64,000 bases of DNA from the NCBI GenBank assembly GCA_905142475.1, contig LR990730.1, positions 3,782,001 to 3,846,000 on the forward strand, in the 5' to 3' direction. Numbering within the stretch: position 1 is the stretch's first letter; every line of letters begins with the position of its first letter. Shown piece after piece: positions 17,504 through 26,011 of this stretch. The translations under genes and the position numbers were made by a program. The notes under the pieces were generated by a model. It was not told the DNA's origin, ran no database searches, and saw nothing but the letters and a program-made list of their open reading frames with translations. This stretch comes from Xanthomonas hydrangeae. GTDB lineage: Bacteria; Pseudomonadota; Gammaproteobacteria; Xanthomonadales; Xanthomonadaceae.

Positions 17504-17905
17504 TCAGTGCGTACGCGTGGGCGCCAGCTTCTGCGAAAACTCGATCCGGAATGCCTCGAAATCCCTGCCGTCGGCGGCCGCCTCGGCATGCGCTGCGTCC
17601 TTGAGCGCATCCGAATAGGTCAGCCGCACCGGCGTGCCCTGGCGTTCGTGCAGTTCGGCCGCGCGCATGATCAGGGCCAGGACCTGCGCGGCGCTGGTGC
17701 TTTCGCCGGCGATGCGGCCGTCCATGCCAAGCACCCATTCGCCGTCGCGGCGGACGATGCCGGCAAGCAGCGTGCGTTGCTGGTCGCGCAGTTCGGCATG
17801 CGCTTCGATCGGCGATTCGGCAGTGACCTTGGCGGCGGCCTGGTTGCGCTGGCGCTCGGCGGCGCGCTTGCGGGCGTCGCGGCGCAGCTTGGAATCGGTG
17901 GACAT
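17504..17905 (-). CDS. conserved-looking small hypothetical protein
   Basis: This 133-aa protein has a strongly basic, Ala/Arg/Gln-rich N-terminus (about 1-30, SKLRRDARKRAAERQRNQAAAK) likely to form a helix or coiled coil. A mixed domain follows with GIVRRDGEWVLGMDGRIAGES, VLALIMRAAELHERQG and FEAFRIEFSQKLAP. It has no signal peptide or membrane segment. The ATG at 17905 has AGGAGC close upstream. It is convergent with the effector gene and 16 bases downstream of the MFS stop, so it may be cotranscribed with that pump. I do not recognise the family. It lacks the export signal normal for T4SS immunity proteins, so that role is unlikely. Confidence 0.65.
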   Translation of the reverse strand: MSTDSKLRRDARKRAAERQRNQAAAKVTAESPIEAHAELRDQQRTLLAGIVRRDGEWVLGMDGRIAGESTSAAQVLALIMRAAELHERQGTPVRLTYSDALKDAAHAEAAADGRDFEAFRIEFSQKLAPTRTH

Positions 17906-17921
17906 GCGGGCTCCTGTGAGG

Positions 17922-19175
17922 TCAGAGGTGGTCGGCCGGCTCCAGAGGCACTGCCTCTGCGGCCTGGCGGCGGCGAAGACGGCGGCCGCTGCGGCGCTCC
18001 CAGCGCCAGAATAGCCAGCCCAGCAAGAAAAAACCGGTCATGCCGATCGCCAGATGCCGCGGGTGTTCACTCAGCAGCGGCGACAGCACCCCGGCCACCA
18101 GCGTATTGGTCATCAGCTGGGTGAAGGCCTGCAGCGAAGAGGCCAGACCGCGCTGATGCGGGTACATGTCCAGCACCGCCAGCGCCAGGATCGGGAAGAT
18201 CAAGGCCATGCCCAAGCCGGCCAGGAAGATCGGCAGCACCGCCCACGGCAGGCCGATCTGCGCCACCGACAAGGTGTAGCCAAGATTGGCCAGCGCCGCC
18301 ACGCCGCAGCAGATGAAGCCGATACGGATCTGCCGCACCGGGTCCATGCTGCCGGCCATGCGCCCGGACAGGAACGAGCCCAGCGTCATGCCGCCGATGG
18401 TGGGGATGAACAACCAGGCGAAATCGCCCTCGCCCATGTGCAGGTGGCGCATGATCAACACCGGCGCCGAGGCGATGTACAGAAAAATGCCGGCGAAGTT
18501 GAACGCACCGGCTGCGGCCAGACGCTGGAACCGTGGGTTGAAGCCGATCCGCACGTAGTCGTGCATCAGGCGGCGCAGCTGCAGCGGCCTGCGCGCTTCC
18601 AGCGGATGGGTCTCCGGCAGCCAGGTCATCGTCGCAACCAGCAGCACCAGCCCGAATACCACCAGAAACCAGAAGATCAGCGGCCAGCCGGCGCCGCTGA
18701 GCAGGATCCAGCCACCGATGATCGGCGCGATCGCCGGCGCAATGCCGAAGATCATCGACACCTGGCTCATCAGCCGTTGCGCATCCGCACCGTGGAACAG
18801 ATCGCGGATCACTGCCCGGCCGACGATCATGCCCACACCGGCCGACAGCCCCTGCAACGCGCGGAACGCCAGCAGCGTGGGCAGATCCTGCGACAGCGCA
18901 CAGCCCACCGAGCCGGCGATGAACAGCACCAGCCCGCCCAGGATCACCCGCTTGCGGCCCCAGGCATCGGACAGCGGCCCGTGCGCAATGCTCATCACCC
19001 CGTAGGCGAGCAGATAGACGCTGATGGTTTGCTGGATCGCCACCTCGTCCACCGCCAGGCTACGGCTGAGCCGCGAAAACGCCGGAAAGATGGTGTCGAT
19101 GGAAAACGGGCCGAACATCGCCAACCCGGCGAGCAGCAGCGCCATGCGACGGGTGGAAGGCGTGGTGGGGGGCAT
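17922..19175 (-). CDS. Bcr/CflA-family MFS drug efflux transporter
   Basis: This 417-aa, 12-TM transporter is read from MPPTTPSTRRMALLL (ATG 19175, GGA 9 bases upstream); a start at 19199 is possible. Signatures are FGPFSIDTIFPAF in TM1, the motif GPLSDAWGRKRVILGG after TM2, and the antiporter motif C-like ALQGLSAGVGMIVGRAVIRD in TM5, all characteristic of DHA1/Bcr-CflA pumps. Family members export drugs, sulfonamides or dipeptides in exchange for protons. The substrate here is unknown. The C-terminus is basic and ends in a cytoplasmic tail. It is divergent from the glycine riboswitch-gcvP unit. Confidence 0.9.
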   Translation of the reverse strand: MPPTTPSTRRMALLLAGLAMFGPFSIDTIFPAFSRLSRSLAVDEVAIQQTISVYLLAYGVMSIAHGPLSDAWGRKRVILGGLVLFIAGSVGCALSQDLPTLLAFRALQGLSAGVGMIVGRAVIRDLFHGADAQRLMSQVSMIFGIAPAIAPIIGGWILLSGAGWPLIFWFLVVFGLVLLVATMTWLPETHPLEARRPLQLRRLMHDYVRIGFNPRFQRLAAAGAFNFAGIFLYIASAPVLIMRHLHMGEGDFAWLFIPTIGGMTLGSFLSGRMAGSMDPVRQIRIGFICCGVAALANLGYTLSVAQIGLPWAVLPIFLAGLGMALIFPILALAVLDMYPHQRGLASSLQAFTQLMTNTLVAGVLSPLLSEHPRHLAIGMTGFFLLGWLFWRWERRSGRRLRRRQAAEAVPLEPADHL

Positions 19176-19354
19176 GCAGGAGTCCGAAACGTGGTGCATC
19201 GAAGGACGCACACCAGCATCCGCGAGTCGCGGCGCCGGGATGAGCACAAGGGCGTCGATGATAGGCGGTCGCCGTTGCAAGGTTAAGCAGGCCCGAGTGC
19301 ATGGGCCTGCCTGCCTACGCTCCGGCAGGTGCGCCCGCCGCTGCGCACGCAGGC

Positions 19355-19360
19355 TATAAT
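19355..19360 (+). promoter_or_regulatory. -10 box of the gcvP transcript
   Basis: A perfect TATAAT lies about 10 bases before the first riboswitch aptamer. No good TTGACA is seen at the right spacing. Transcription should begin near 19367, just where the aptamer fold starts. Confidence 0.6.
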
Positions 19361-19368
19361 CGGCCGGC

Positions 19369-19556
19369 AACACGGTGGGAGAAGCGGCACTGCCGCTGCC
19401 GAAGGCGCAACAGCCCGTAATCGCTCAGGCCCGATACCATCCGCAGTACAACTCTGGAGAGACCGGCCGATGCCGGCGCCGAAGGGGCACGGAACGCAGG
19501 CAGGCCCAGCGCCACGCCGCGTTTTTAAACTCTCAGGCAAAAGGACAGAGGGGCGC
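19369..19556 (+). ncRNA. tandem glycine riboswitch upstream of gcvP
   Basis: Two glycine aptamers follow each other. Aptamer 1 (about 19370-19444) has GGTGGGAGA, then GCCGAAGGCG and GCTCAGGC. Aptamer 2 (about 19449-19556) has CTCTGGAGAGACC, GCGCCGAAGGGG and the hallmark CTCTCAGGCAAAAGGACAG. The linker is short, as in known cooperative tandem glycine riboswitches. Such switches turn on glycine cleavage genes when glycine is high. Downstream are a small GCGAG/CTCGC hairpin and a strong ribosome binding site, suggesting translational control. Confidence 0.95.
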
Positions 19557-19656
19557 GAGGAAGACTCTCGCTGCGACAGGAGGTGATGCGCTGTGCGCGT
19601 CACACCGGTTGTGGTGCTTGTCGACCATTCGTCTGCCCCTGCCCCGGATGCCCGCC

Positions 19657-22521
19657 ATGTCCCAGACCACGTCTTCCCTGCGCGACCTCGAACACCACAG
19701 CGCGTTCGTCGAACGCCATATCGGCCCCAACGACGCAGAAATCGCACAGATGCTGGGCGTGGTCGGCCACGCCTCGCTGGATGCGCTGACCGACGCCATC
19801 GTGCCCGGCAACATCAAGTCGCCTGCAGCGCTGGCGCTGCCCGAGGCGATCACCGAAGAAGAAGCGCTGGCCAAGATCCGCGCCATCGCCAGCAAGAACC
19901 AGGTGCAGCGCACCTTTATCGGCCAGGGCTATTACGGCACCCACACGCCCAAGGTGATCCTGCGCAACATCCTGGAGAACCCGGCCTGGTACACCGCCTA
20001 CACGCCGTACCAGGCGGAGATCTCGCAGGGCCGCATGGAAGCGTTGATCAACTTCCAGACCCTGTGCGCAGATCTGACCGGCATGCAGATCGCCAATGCC
20101 TCGCTGCTGGACGAAGCCACCGCCGCGGCCGAAGCGATGACGCTGGCCAAGCGTTCGGCCAAGTCGAAGTCCGACACCTTCTTCGTGCACGACGCGGTGC
20201 ATCCGCAAACGCTGGAACTGCTGCGCACCCGCGCCGAGCCGCTGGGCATCGTGCTGCGCGTGGGCACGCCGGAAGAAGCGCTGCAGGCCGAGTGCTTCGG
20301 CGTGTTGCTGCAGTACCCGGACAGCTTCGGGCATATCTGCGATCACGCCGCGCTGGCCGATGCGGTGCACGCGCAAGGCGGGCTGGTCGCGGTGGCGACC
20401 GATCTGCTGGCGCTGACCCTGATCGCCGCGCCCGGCGAATGGGGCGCCGATATCGTGGTCGGCAACTCGCAGCGCTTCGGCGTGCCGTTCGGCTTCGGTG
20501 GCCCGCATGCCGCGTTCATGGCCTGCCGCGATGCCTACAAGCGCTCGATGCCGGGCCGGCTGATCGGCGTGTCGATCGATGCCGCCGGCAATCCTGCCTA
20601 CCGTTTGACGCTGCAGACGCGCGAACAACATATCCGCCGCGAGAAGGCCACCTCCAACATCTGCACTGCACAGGTGCTGCTGGCGGTGATGGCCTCGATG
20701 TACGCGGTCTACCACGGCCCCGAGGGCCTGACCCGCATCGCACGGCGCACCCATCGCCTTGCCGCGATCCTGGCCACCGCCCTGCGCGGTGCCGGCGTCA
20801 ATGTGGGCGAGCATTTCTTCGACACCCTGCACGTCAAGGCGATCGATGCCGAGGCCATCCACGCCAAGGCCCGTGCGGCCGGCATCAATCTGCGCGCGAT
20901 CGATAGCGAAGCGGTCGGCATCAGCCTGGATGAAACCAGCACGCGCGCCGACGTGGTCGCACTGGCCGCGTTGTTCGGCGCGCAGGCAGATGTGGACGCG
21001 CTCGATGCCGCCACCGACGACGCGTTGCCGCAAGGCCTGCTGCGCAGCAGCGCGTTCCTGACCCACCCGGTGTTCAACACCCACCACAGCGAGCACGAAC
21101 TGCTGCGCTACATGCGCTCGCTGGCCGACAAGGACCTGGCGATGGATCGCACCATGATCCCGCTGGGCAGCTGCACGATGAAGCTCAACGCCACCGCCGA
21201 AATGATCCCGGTGACCTGGCCGGAATTCGGCGCGATCCATCCGCTGGCGCCGGCCGAGCAATCGGCCGGCTACGCGCAGCTGATCGAGGAGCTGGAAGCG
21301 ATGCTGGTCGAATGTACCGGCTACGATGCGGTCAGCCTGCAGCCCAACTCCGGTGCACAGGGCGAGTACGCCGGCCTGCTGGCGATCCGCGCCTATCACC
21401 GCTCTCGCGGTGAGGCCCACCGTGATATCTGCCTGATTCCCGAATCCGCCCACGGCACCAATCCGGCCTCGGCGCAGATGTGCGGCATGACCGTGGTGGT
21501 CACCAAATGCGATGCCAACGGCAATGTCGATGTGGAAGACATCCGCGCCAAGGCGGAAAAATATTCCGGGCGTCTGGCCGCGTTGATGATCACCTACCCG
21601 TCCACCCACGGCGTGTTCGAAGAGGACGTGGTGGCGATCTGCGAAGCCGTGCATGCCCACGGCGGCCAGGTCTACACCGACGGCGCAAACATGAATGCCC
21701 TGGTCGGCGTGGCCAAGCCCGGCAAGTGGGGTTCGGACGTGTCGCATCTGAACCTGCACAAGACCTTCTGCATTCCGCATGGCGGCGGCGGTCCCGGCGT
21801 GGGTCCGTGTGCGGTGAAGTCGCACCTTGCCCCATTCCTGCCGCGCACGCTGGGAGGCGAAGGCGATGTCGGCATGGTGAGCGCCTCCAGTTATGGGTCT
21901 GCCTCCATCCTGCCGATCAGCTGGATGTACGTGACCATGATGGGCAGCGCCGGCCTGCGCAAGGCGACCCAGGTGGCGTTGCTCAATGCCAACTACATCG
22001 CCAAGCGCTTGGCGCCGCACTACAAGACGCTGTACACGGGCCGTAATGGATTGGTAGCGCACGAGTGCATCCTGGACATCCGCCCGCTGGAGAAGACCAG
22101 TGGCATCGGCGCCGAAGACATCGCCAAGCGTCTGATCGACTTCGGCTTCCACGCCCCGACGTTGAGCTTCCCGGTCGCCGGCACCTTGATGGTGGAACCG
22201 ACCGAAAGCGAATCGCAGCACGAACTGGACCGCTTCATCGACGCCATGATCCAGATCCGCGAAGAGATCCGCGCCATCGAAGACGGCCGCCTGGACCGCG
22301 AGGACAACCCGCTCAAGCACGCACCGCATACCGCCACGCAGGTGTCGGCCAGCGAGTGGACCCACGCCTACCCGCGCGAACTGGCCGCCTTCCCGCTGCC
22401 CAGCCTCAAACAGCAGAAGTACTGGCCGCCGGTGGCGCGCGTGGACAACGTCTACGGCGACAAGAACGTGATGTGCGCCTGCATCCCGGTGGATGCGTAC
22501 AAGGACGACGTGGAGGCGTAA
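19657..22521 (+). CDS. gcvP: glycine dehydrogenase (decarboxylating), glycine cleavage P-protein
   Basis: This 954-aa homodimer-type P-protein starts at [17 protein letters not shown] (ATG 19657). The conserved [17 protein letters not shown] segment follows directly. The N-terminal half (about 15-445) and C-terminal half (about 450-954) are both PLP-transferase folds; the PLP lysine is in [21 protein letters not shown]. The enzyme decarboxylates glycine and passes aminomethyl to lipoyl GcvH. gcvH and gcvT are not in this window, so P-protein is transcribed alone under its riboswitch. A second in-frame ATG lies 9 bases upstream. The strongest Shine-Dalgarno is ~75 bases upstream (see findings). 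Confidence 0.97.
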   Translation: MSQTTSSLRDLEHHSAFVERHIGPNDAEIAQMLGVVGHASLDALTDAIVPGNIKSPAALALPEAITEEEALAKIRAIASKNQVQRTFIGQGYYGTHTPKVILRNILENPAWYTAYTPYQAEISQGRMEALINFQTLCADLTGMQIANASLLDEATAAAEAMTLAKRSAKSKSDTFFVHDAVHPQTLELLRTRAEPLGIVLRVGTPEEALQAECFGVLLQYPDSFGHICDHAALADAVHAQGGLVAVATDLLALTLIAAPGEWGADIVVGNSQRFGVPFGFGGPHAAFMACRDAYKRSMPGRLIGVSIDAAGNPAYRLTLQTREQHIRREKATSNICTAQVLLAVMASMYAVYHGPEGLTRIARRTHRLAAILATALRGAGVNVGEHFFDTLHVKAIDAEAIHAKARAAGINLRAIDSEAVGISLDETSTRADVVALAALFGAQADVDALDAATDDALPQGLLRSSAFLTHPVFNTHHSEHELLRYMRSLADKDLAMDRTMIPLGSCTMKLNATAEMIPVTWPEFGAIHPLAPAEQSAGYAQLIEELEAMLVECTGYDAVSLQPNSGAQGEYAGLLAIRAYHRSRGEAHRDICLIPESAHGTNPASAQMCGMTVVVTKCDANGNVDVEDIRAKAEKYSGRLAALMITYPSTHGVFEEDVVAICEAVHAHGGQVYTDGANMNALVGVAKPGKWGSDVSHLNLHKTFCIPHGGGGPGVGPCAVKSHLAPFLPRTLGGEGDVGMVSASSYGSASILPISWMYVTMMGSAGLRKATQVALLNANYIAKRLAPHYKTLYTGRNGLVAHECILDIRPLEKTSGIGAEDIAKRLIDFGFHAPTLSFPVAGTLMVEPTESESQHELDRFIDAMIQIREEIRAIEDGRLDREDNPLKHAPHTATQVSASEWTHAYPRELAAFPLPSLKQQKYWPPVARVDNVYGDKNVMCACIPVDAYKDDVEA

Positions 22522-22553
22522 GCGCTGCCCTTTCGCGTTTACGTGTGGCATTG

Positions 22554-22586
22554 AAACCCAGCCCAGGGAATCCCGGGCTGGGTTTT
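22554..22586 (+). terminator. Rho-independent terminator of gcvP
   Basis: An AAACCCAGCCC / GGGCTGGGTTT stem with a self-complementary loop is followed by TTTTTCG, 32 bases after the gcvP stop. Confidence 0.92.
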
Positions 22587-22750
22587 TCGTTTTTGGCGGC
22601 AGCGGCTGCAGTGAAGTGTTCTGGAGACATCACGCGTTCGAGGCAAGCGCCTGCGCCGTACTCGGCCACAGCTCGGGTTGGGAACATCACATGACGCTAA
22701 AACACACTGTCCCGGTCGCCTCGATAGGTGATTGAAAGGCGTGGAGGCGT

Positions 22751-22979
22751 CAGTTGCAGAGCGGATGATCTGCGGCCTGGCTGCAGGGCCCTTGCCCGCC
22801 CACCGTCGCGGGACACGCCGCAAGTACGTCCATGTAGGCTCTTCTGCGGCATCCATGCCGCATAAGGTCCCGCGACGGTGGGCGGGCAAGGACCTGTCGG
22901 AATGGTCGGAATGGGCGGTGTGCATGAGTGCAAGCACTGCACGACGTGCACTGCTCGGATAACGGCGCGTCCGATCAGA
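22751..22979 (+). repeat. solo B-type palindromic repeat, locus 2
   Basis: The B-type hairpin (22788-22892) has matching arms of about 24 bp (CTTGCCCGCCCACCGTCGCG...), the shared loop core and the inner GCGGCAT/ATGCCGC hairpin. Its left flank CAGTTGCAGAGCGG and right flank GGCGCGTCCGATCAG match those at 28328-28555 and, reversed, at 12624-12851. No A-type partner is present. It lies in the 584-bp gap between gcvP and the esterase; beyond this repeat and the gcvP terminator I see no gene there. Confidence 0.88.
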
Positions 22980-23105
22980 GTTCTTCGATCCGACCAATGT
23001 CACTGCCATTGCTGACATCACTCCACTCGTCAGGCAGCCTCCTCGTTTTCCTTCCCTACACGTGCACTCGCGATGATGTGCGTCTGAGACAGGACACAAC
23101 AGACA

Positions 23106-24758
23106 GTGATCAAGCTCGACAGACGCGCATTGAGACGCAGGCTGGCCTGCCTGCTGCTTGCAGGCCTGGCATTGACCGCTTGCGCGCCCCGCCGCCCTGG
23201 CGAGGTGCCGGCGCTGGTGCATGCGGCCGATGCACGCGCTGATGTAGTGCAGACCGATGCCGGTGCGCTACGCGGTGTGCGTAGTGCGCAAGGGCGGGTG
23301 TTTCTGGGCGTGCCCTTCGCCGCGCCGCCGGTGGGTGCGTTGCGCTTCCGCGCGCCGCAAGCTGCGCCAGCCTGGAAGGGAGTCCGCGATGCCACGCAGG
23401 CCGGGCAGGCGTGCCTGCCGCGTCATCGCTTCGGGCAGAAGCAGGTGTCCGAAGATTGCCTCACCCTCAACGTCTACGCGCCACCTGGGCCGGCACCGGC
23501 GCATCCGCACGCGGTGATGGTGTGGATCTACGGCGGCGCGCTGGAGTTGGGCAGCAATGTCGACTACGACCTGAGTGCGTTGGCAGCCCGGCAGAACGTC
23601 ATCGTGGTGGCGCCCAATTATCGGCTGGGGGTGTTTGGTTTTTATGCGCATCCCGCGCTGGGTGGTCAAGACGAAGGTGCGTACGCGTTGCTCGATCAAC
23701 AGGCGGCGTTGCACTGGGTGCAGCGCAATATCGCCGCCTTCGGTGGCGATGCGCACAACGTCACCGTGTTCGGCGAATCGGCCGGCGCATGGAGCATCTG
23801 TTATCAGCTCGCTTCACCCGGCGCGGCGGGCCTGTTTCAACGTGCGATCCTGCAAAGCGGCAGTTGTCTTGCGAGCGATTCCAGCGTGCCGCGCAGCGAG
23901 GCCGAACGTGGTGGCATGCGCATGGCGCAGACGCTTGGCTGCGCGCGTGCAAGCGAGGTTGCCGCGTGTCTGCGCGCGCTCCCTGCAAACGCATTGGCCG
24001 ATGCAAAACCGCAGCGACGTGGCTTGACCGGCAGCGATGCGTGGGCACCGATGTCTGGTGGCGCCGTCTTGCCATTGCCGCCTGCCGAGGCGATCGCCAA
24101 TGGGCAGTACGCGCGGGTGCCGGTGCTGATCGGCAACAATCGCGACGAAGGGCGCCTGTTCGCGCAACTGCTGTCCTATTTCGGCGCACTCACGTTGCGC
24201 AGCGGCTATGCGGCGCGCGTGCAACGCATGCATACCGATCCGACAGCGATCATGACGCAGTACGCAGATGTCGCTGCGCAATCGCGCTGGCACGCCTATG
24301 CCGACATCGTCACCGATGGTGGCTTCGCCTGCCCCACGCGTCGGCTAGGCCGGGCGTTGCGCGATCACGCAGCGGTCTATGCATACGAGTTCGACGACCC
24401 GCAGGCGCCGTACGGTTTGTTGCGCTTGCCGTTTTCGCAGCCACTGGGCGCCTATCACGCGTCCGAACTGGTGTATCTGTTCCAGCGCCCGTGGGTGCTC
24501 AGTGGCGAGCCGCGGTTCAGCCCGGCGCAGCAGGCGCTTGCCGATACCTTCCAGGATTACTGGGGCGCGTTTGCGCGCACCGGCGATCCGAATGGTGGCG
24601 GCCGGCCGCCGTGGCCGCGCTTCGATGGCGACACGCCGTTGACGTTGTCGCCGGGCAGGATCGGGGCAACGTTCGACTTCGCGCAACGTCATCGCTGTAC
24701 GTTCTGGGATGCGCAAGCGCACGCCGCGTCCACATCCGTGCAGCCACCGTTGCATTAG
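23106..24758 (+). CDS. carboxylesterase type B, lipoprotein
   Basis: This 550-aa alpha/beta hydrolase starts at GTG 23106. The signal peptide ends in a lipobox (LALTAC, Cys27), predicting a membrane-anchored protein. Type-B hallmarks are GRVFLGVPFAAPPVG, EDCLTLNVYAP (Cys of the conserved disulfide), the oxyanion loop VWIYGGALELGS, and the nucleophile elbow FGESAGA (S225). The acid is probably in GNNRDEGRLFAQL and the His in QPLGAYHASELVYLF. Such enzymes hydrolyse esters and aromatic or plant-derived substrates; the native substrate is unknown. It is a single gene followed after 60 bases by the aldo-keto reductase. Confidence 0.92.
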   Translation: MIKLDRRALRRRLACLLLAGLALTACAPRRPGEVPALVHAADARADVVQTDAGALRGVRSAQGRVFLGVPFAAPPVGALRFRAPQAAPAWKGVRDATQAGQACLPRHRFGQKQVSEDCLTLNVYAPPGPAPAHPHAVMVWIYGGALELGSNVDYDLSALAARQNVIVVAPNYRLGVFGFYAHPALGGQDEGAYALLDQQAALHWVQRNIAAFGGDAHNVTVFGESAGAWSICYQLASPGAAGLFQRAILQSGSCLASDSSVPRSEAERGGMRMAQTLGCARASEVAACLRALPANALADAKPQRRGLTGSDAWAPMSGGAVLPLPPAEAIANGQYARVPVLIGNNRDEGRLFAQLLSYFGALTLRSGYAARVQRMHTDPTAIMTQYADVAAQSRWHAYADIVTDGGFACPTRRLGRALRDHAAVYAYEFDDPQAPYGLLRLPFSQPLGAYHASELVYLFQRPWVLSGEPRFSPAQQALADTFQDYWGAFARTGDPNGGGRPPWPRFDGDTPLTLSPGRIGATFDFAQRHRCTFWDAQAHAASTSVQPPLH

Positions 24759-24818
24759 AACGGCCCGCATAGATGGCGAATGGCCGTCACACCCAATCCA
24801 GCGTTATAGGAGTCACAC

Positions 24819-25673
24819 ATGTCCGAATCCACCTTGCAGCACTGCCCCGAGGTGCGCCTGCGCAATGGGCGCAACGTGCCCGCGCTCGGCCTGGGCTCGT
24901 GGAATCTGGGCCAGGGTCGACATGCGCCGCAGCAGGAGATCGATGCGCTGCAGACCGGCCAACAGCTGGGCATGCGCTTGATCGATACCGCCGAGATGTA
25001 TGGCAATGGACGCTCCGAGCAACTGATCGGCCAGGCCATCGGCAGCGCGCAGCCGCCGTATCTGGTGTCGAAGGTATTGCCAAGCAACGCCAGCGCGCGC
25101 GGCATTGCGCGTGCCTGCGAAGCCAGCCTGCAACGGCTGGGCGTTCGCACGCTGGATCTGTACCTGCTGCATTGGCGTGGCGGCAGCGATCTGCGCGAAG
25201 TGGTCGATGCGTTCGAAGCCTTGCGCGATGCGGGCAAGATCCGCGACTGGGGCGTGTCGAATTTCGATGTCGAGGATATGCAGGAGCTGTGGGACATCGA
25301 GGGCGGACAACATTGCCTGGTCAATCAGGTGCTGTATCACGCCGCCAGCCGCGGTATCGAATTCGATCTGCTGCCGTGGTGTGCACAGCACGAGGTCACG
25401 GTGATGGCGTATTCGCCGTTGGGAAGCCGCGCATTGCTGGATCACCCGGTGCTGCACGCCATCGGCGAGCGACGTGGCGTGGCCGCAACTGCGGTGGCGT
25501 TGGCGTGGGCGATTCGCAGTGGCAAGGTCATCGCCATTCCCGAATCGGGAACACCCGCACACGTGCGTGCCAACGCAGCGGCGTGCACATTGCAACTGGA
25601 TGCCCGGGATCTTGCCGAACTGGACCATGCATTTCCACCGCCAACGCACAAACAGCCGCTGGATCTGCTGTAG
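24819..25673 (+). CDS. aldo/keto reductase
   Basis: This 284-aa NADPH-dependent oxidoreductase has a TIM-barrel fold. The catalytic tetrad is complete: D56 and Y61 in LIDTAEMYGNG, K85 in YLVSKVLP, H118 in LDLYLLHWRGG. The cofactor pocket motif IPESGTPAHVRANAAA is near the C-terminus. ATG at 24819 has AGGAG 8 bases upstream. Substrates are aldehydes or ketones, not deducible from sequence. It may be cotranscribed with the esterase, since I see no terminator in the 60-base gap. Confidence 0.93.
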   Translation: MSESTLQHCPEVRLRNGRNVPALGLGSWNLGQGRHAPQQEIDALQTGQQLGMRLIDTAEMYGNGRSEQLIGQAIGSAQPPYLVSKVLPSNASARGIARACEASLQRLGVRTLDLYLLHWRGGSDLREVVDAFEALRDAGKIRDWGVSNFDVEDMQELWDIEGGQHCLVNQVLYHAASRGIEFDLLPWCAQHEVTVMAYSPLGSRALLDHPVLHAIGERRGVAATAVALAWAIRSGKVIAIPESGTPAHVRANAAACTLQLDARDLAELDHAFPPPTHKQPLDLL

Positions 25674-25853
25674 CCAACTCACAACAGTCGGGCTCGTTAG
25701 ATGTGAGTGCATTGCATCGGCACGTTGCGTGACACACGCACCATCTCGCTGCGATGCATCGCAAACTTCTGGCTGCATGTGAGCATTCGTTCGCATGCAG
25801 ACACGTGCAATTAACAGCGCCGCTCCCAAGCTCGTTGATCAGCCCGCATCCCA

Positions 25854-25968
25854 AGCGACTAACAAACTACTGCGCAGCCGTCAGGCAGGCGTGGCTGGTG
25901 CTCCGAATCGGCATGTACCACCGTACACTCCGGTTCTTCGCGCCGTCCGCACCGCCTGACGACTGCTC
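25854..25968. repeat. degenerate dispersed repeat, copy 1
   Basis: The stretch starting CTGCGCAGCCGTCAGGC and ending TGACGACTGCTC matches 53797-53910 in order and spacing (CTGCGCAGCTGTCAGGC ... CTGACGACTGCTC), with a divergent middle. It lies in the 338-bp gap before katE, close to the start codon, and so may sit in the katE leader. No other gene or clear operator is seen in that gap. Confidence 0.55.
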
Positions 25969-26011
25969 GCTACCTGTTGTTGGCCGTTCTAGCCCGCCAG
26001 AGTGGAGTCCC

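Noticed and set aside
17504..17905. Immunity protein for the T4SS effector
   Set aside because: No signal peptide or lipobox and opposite strand; X-Tfe immunity proteins are normally exported and lie beside the effector on the same strand.
19600..22551. 983-codon open frame antisense to gcvP
   Set aside because: Its His/Arg/Gly-rich sequence has no domain and mirrors gcvP codon bias; gcvP is conserved throughout.
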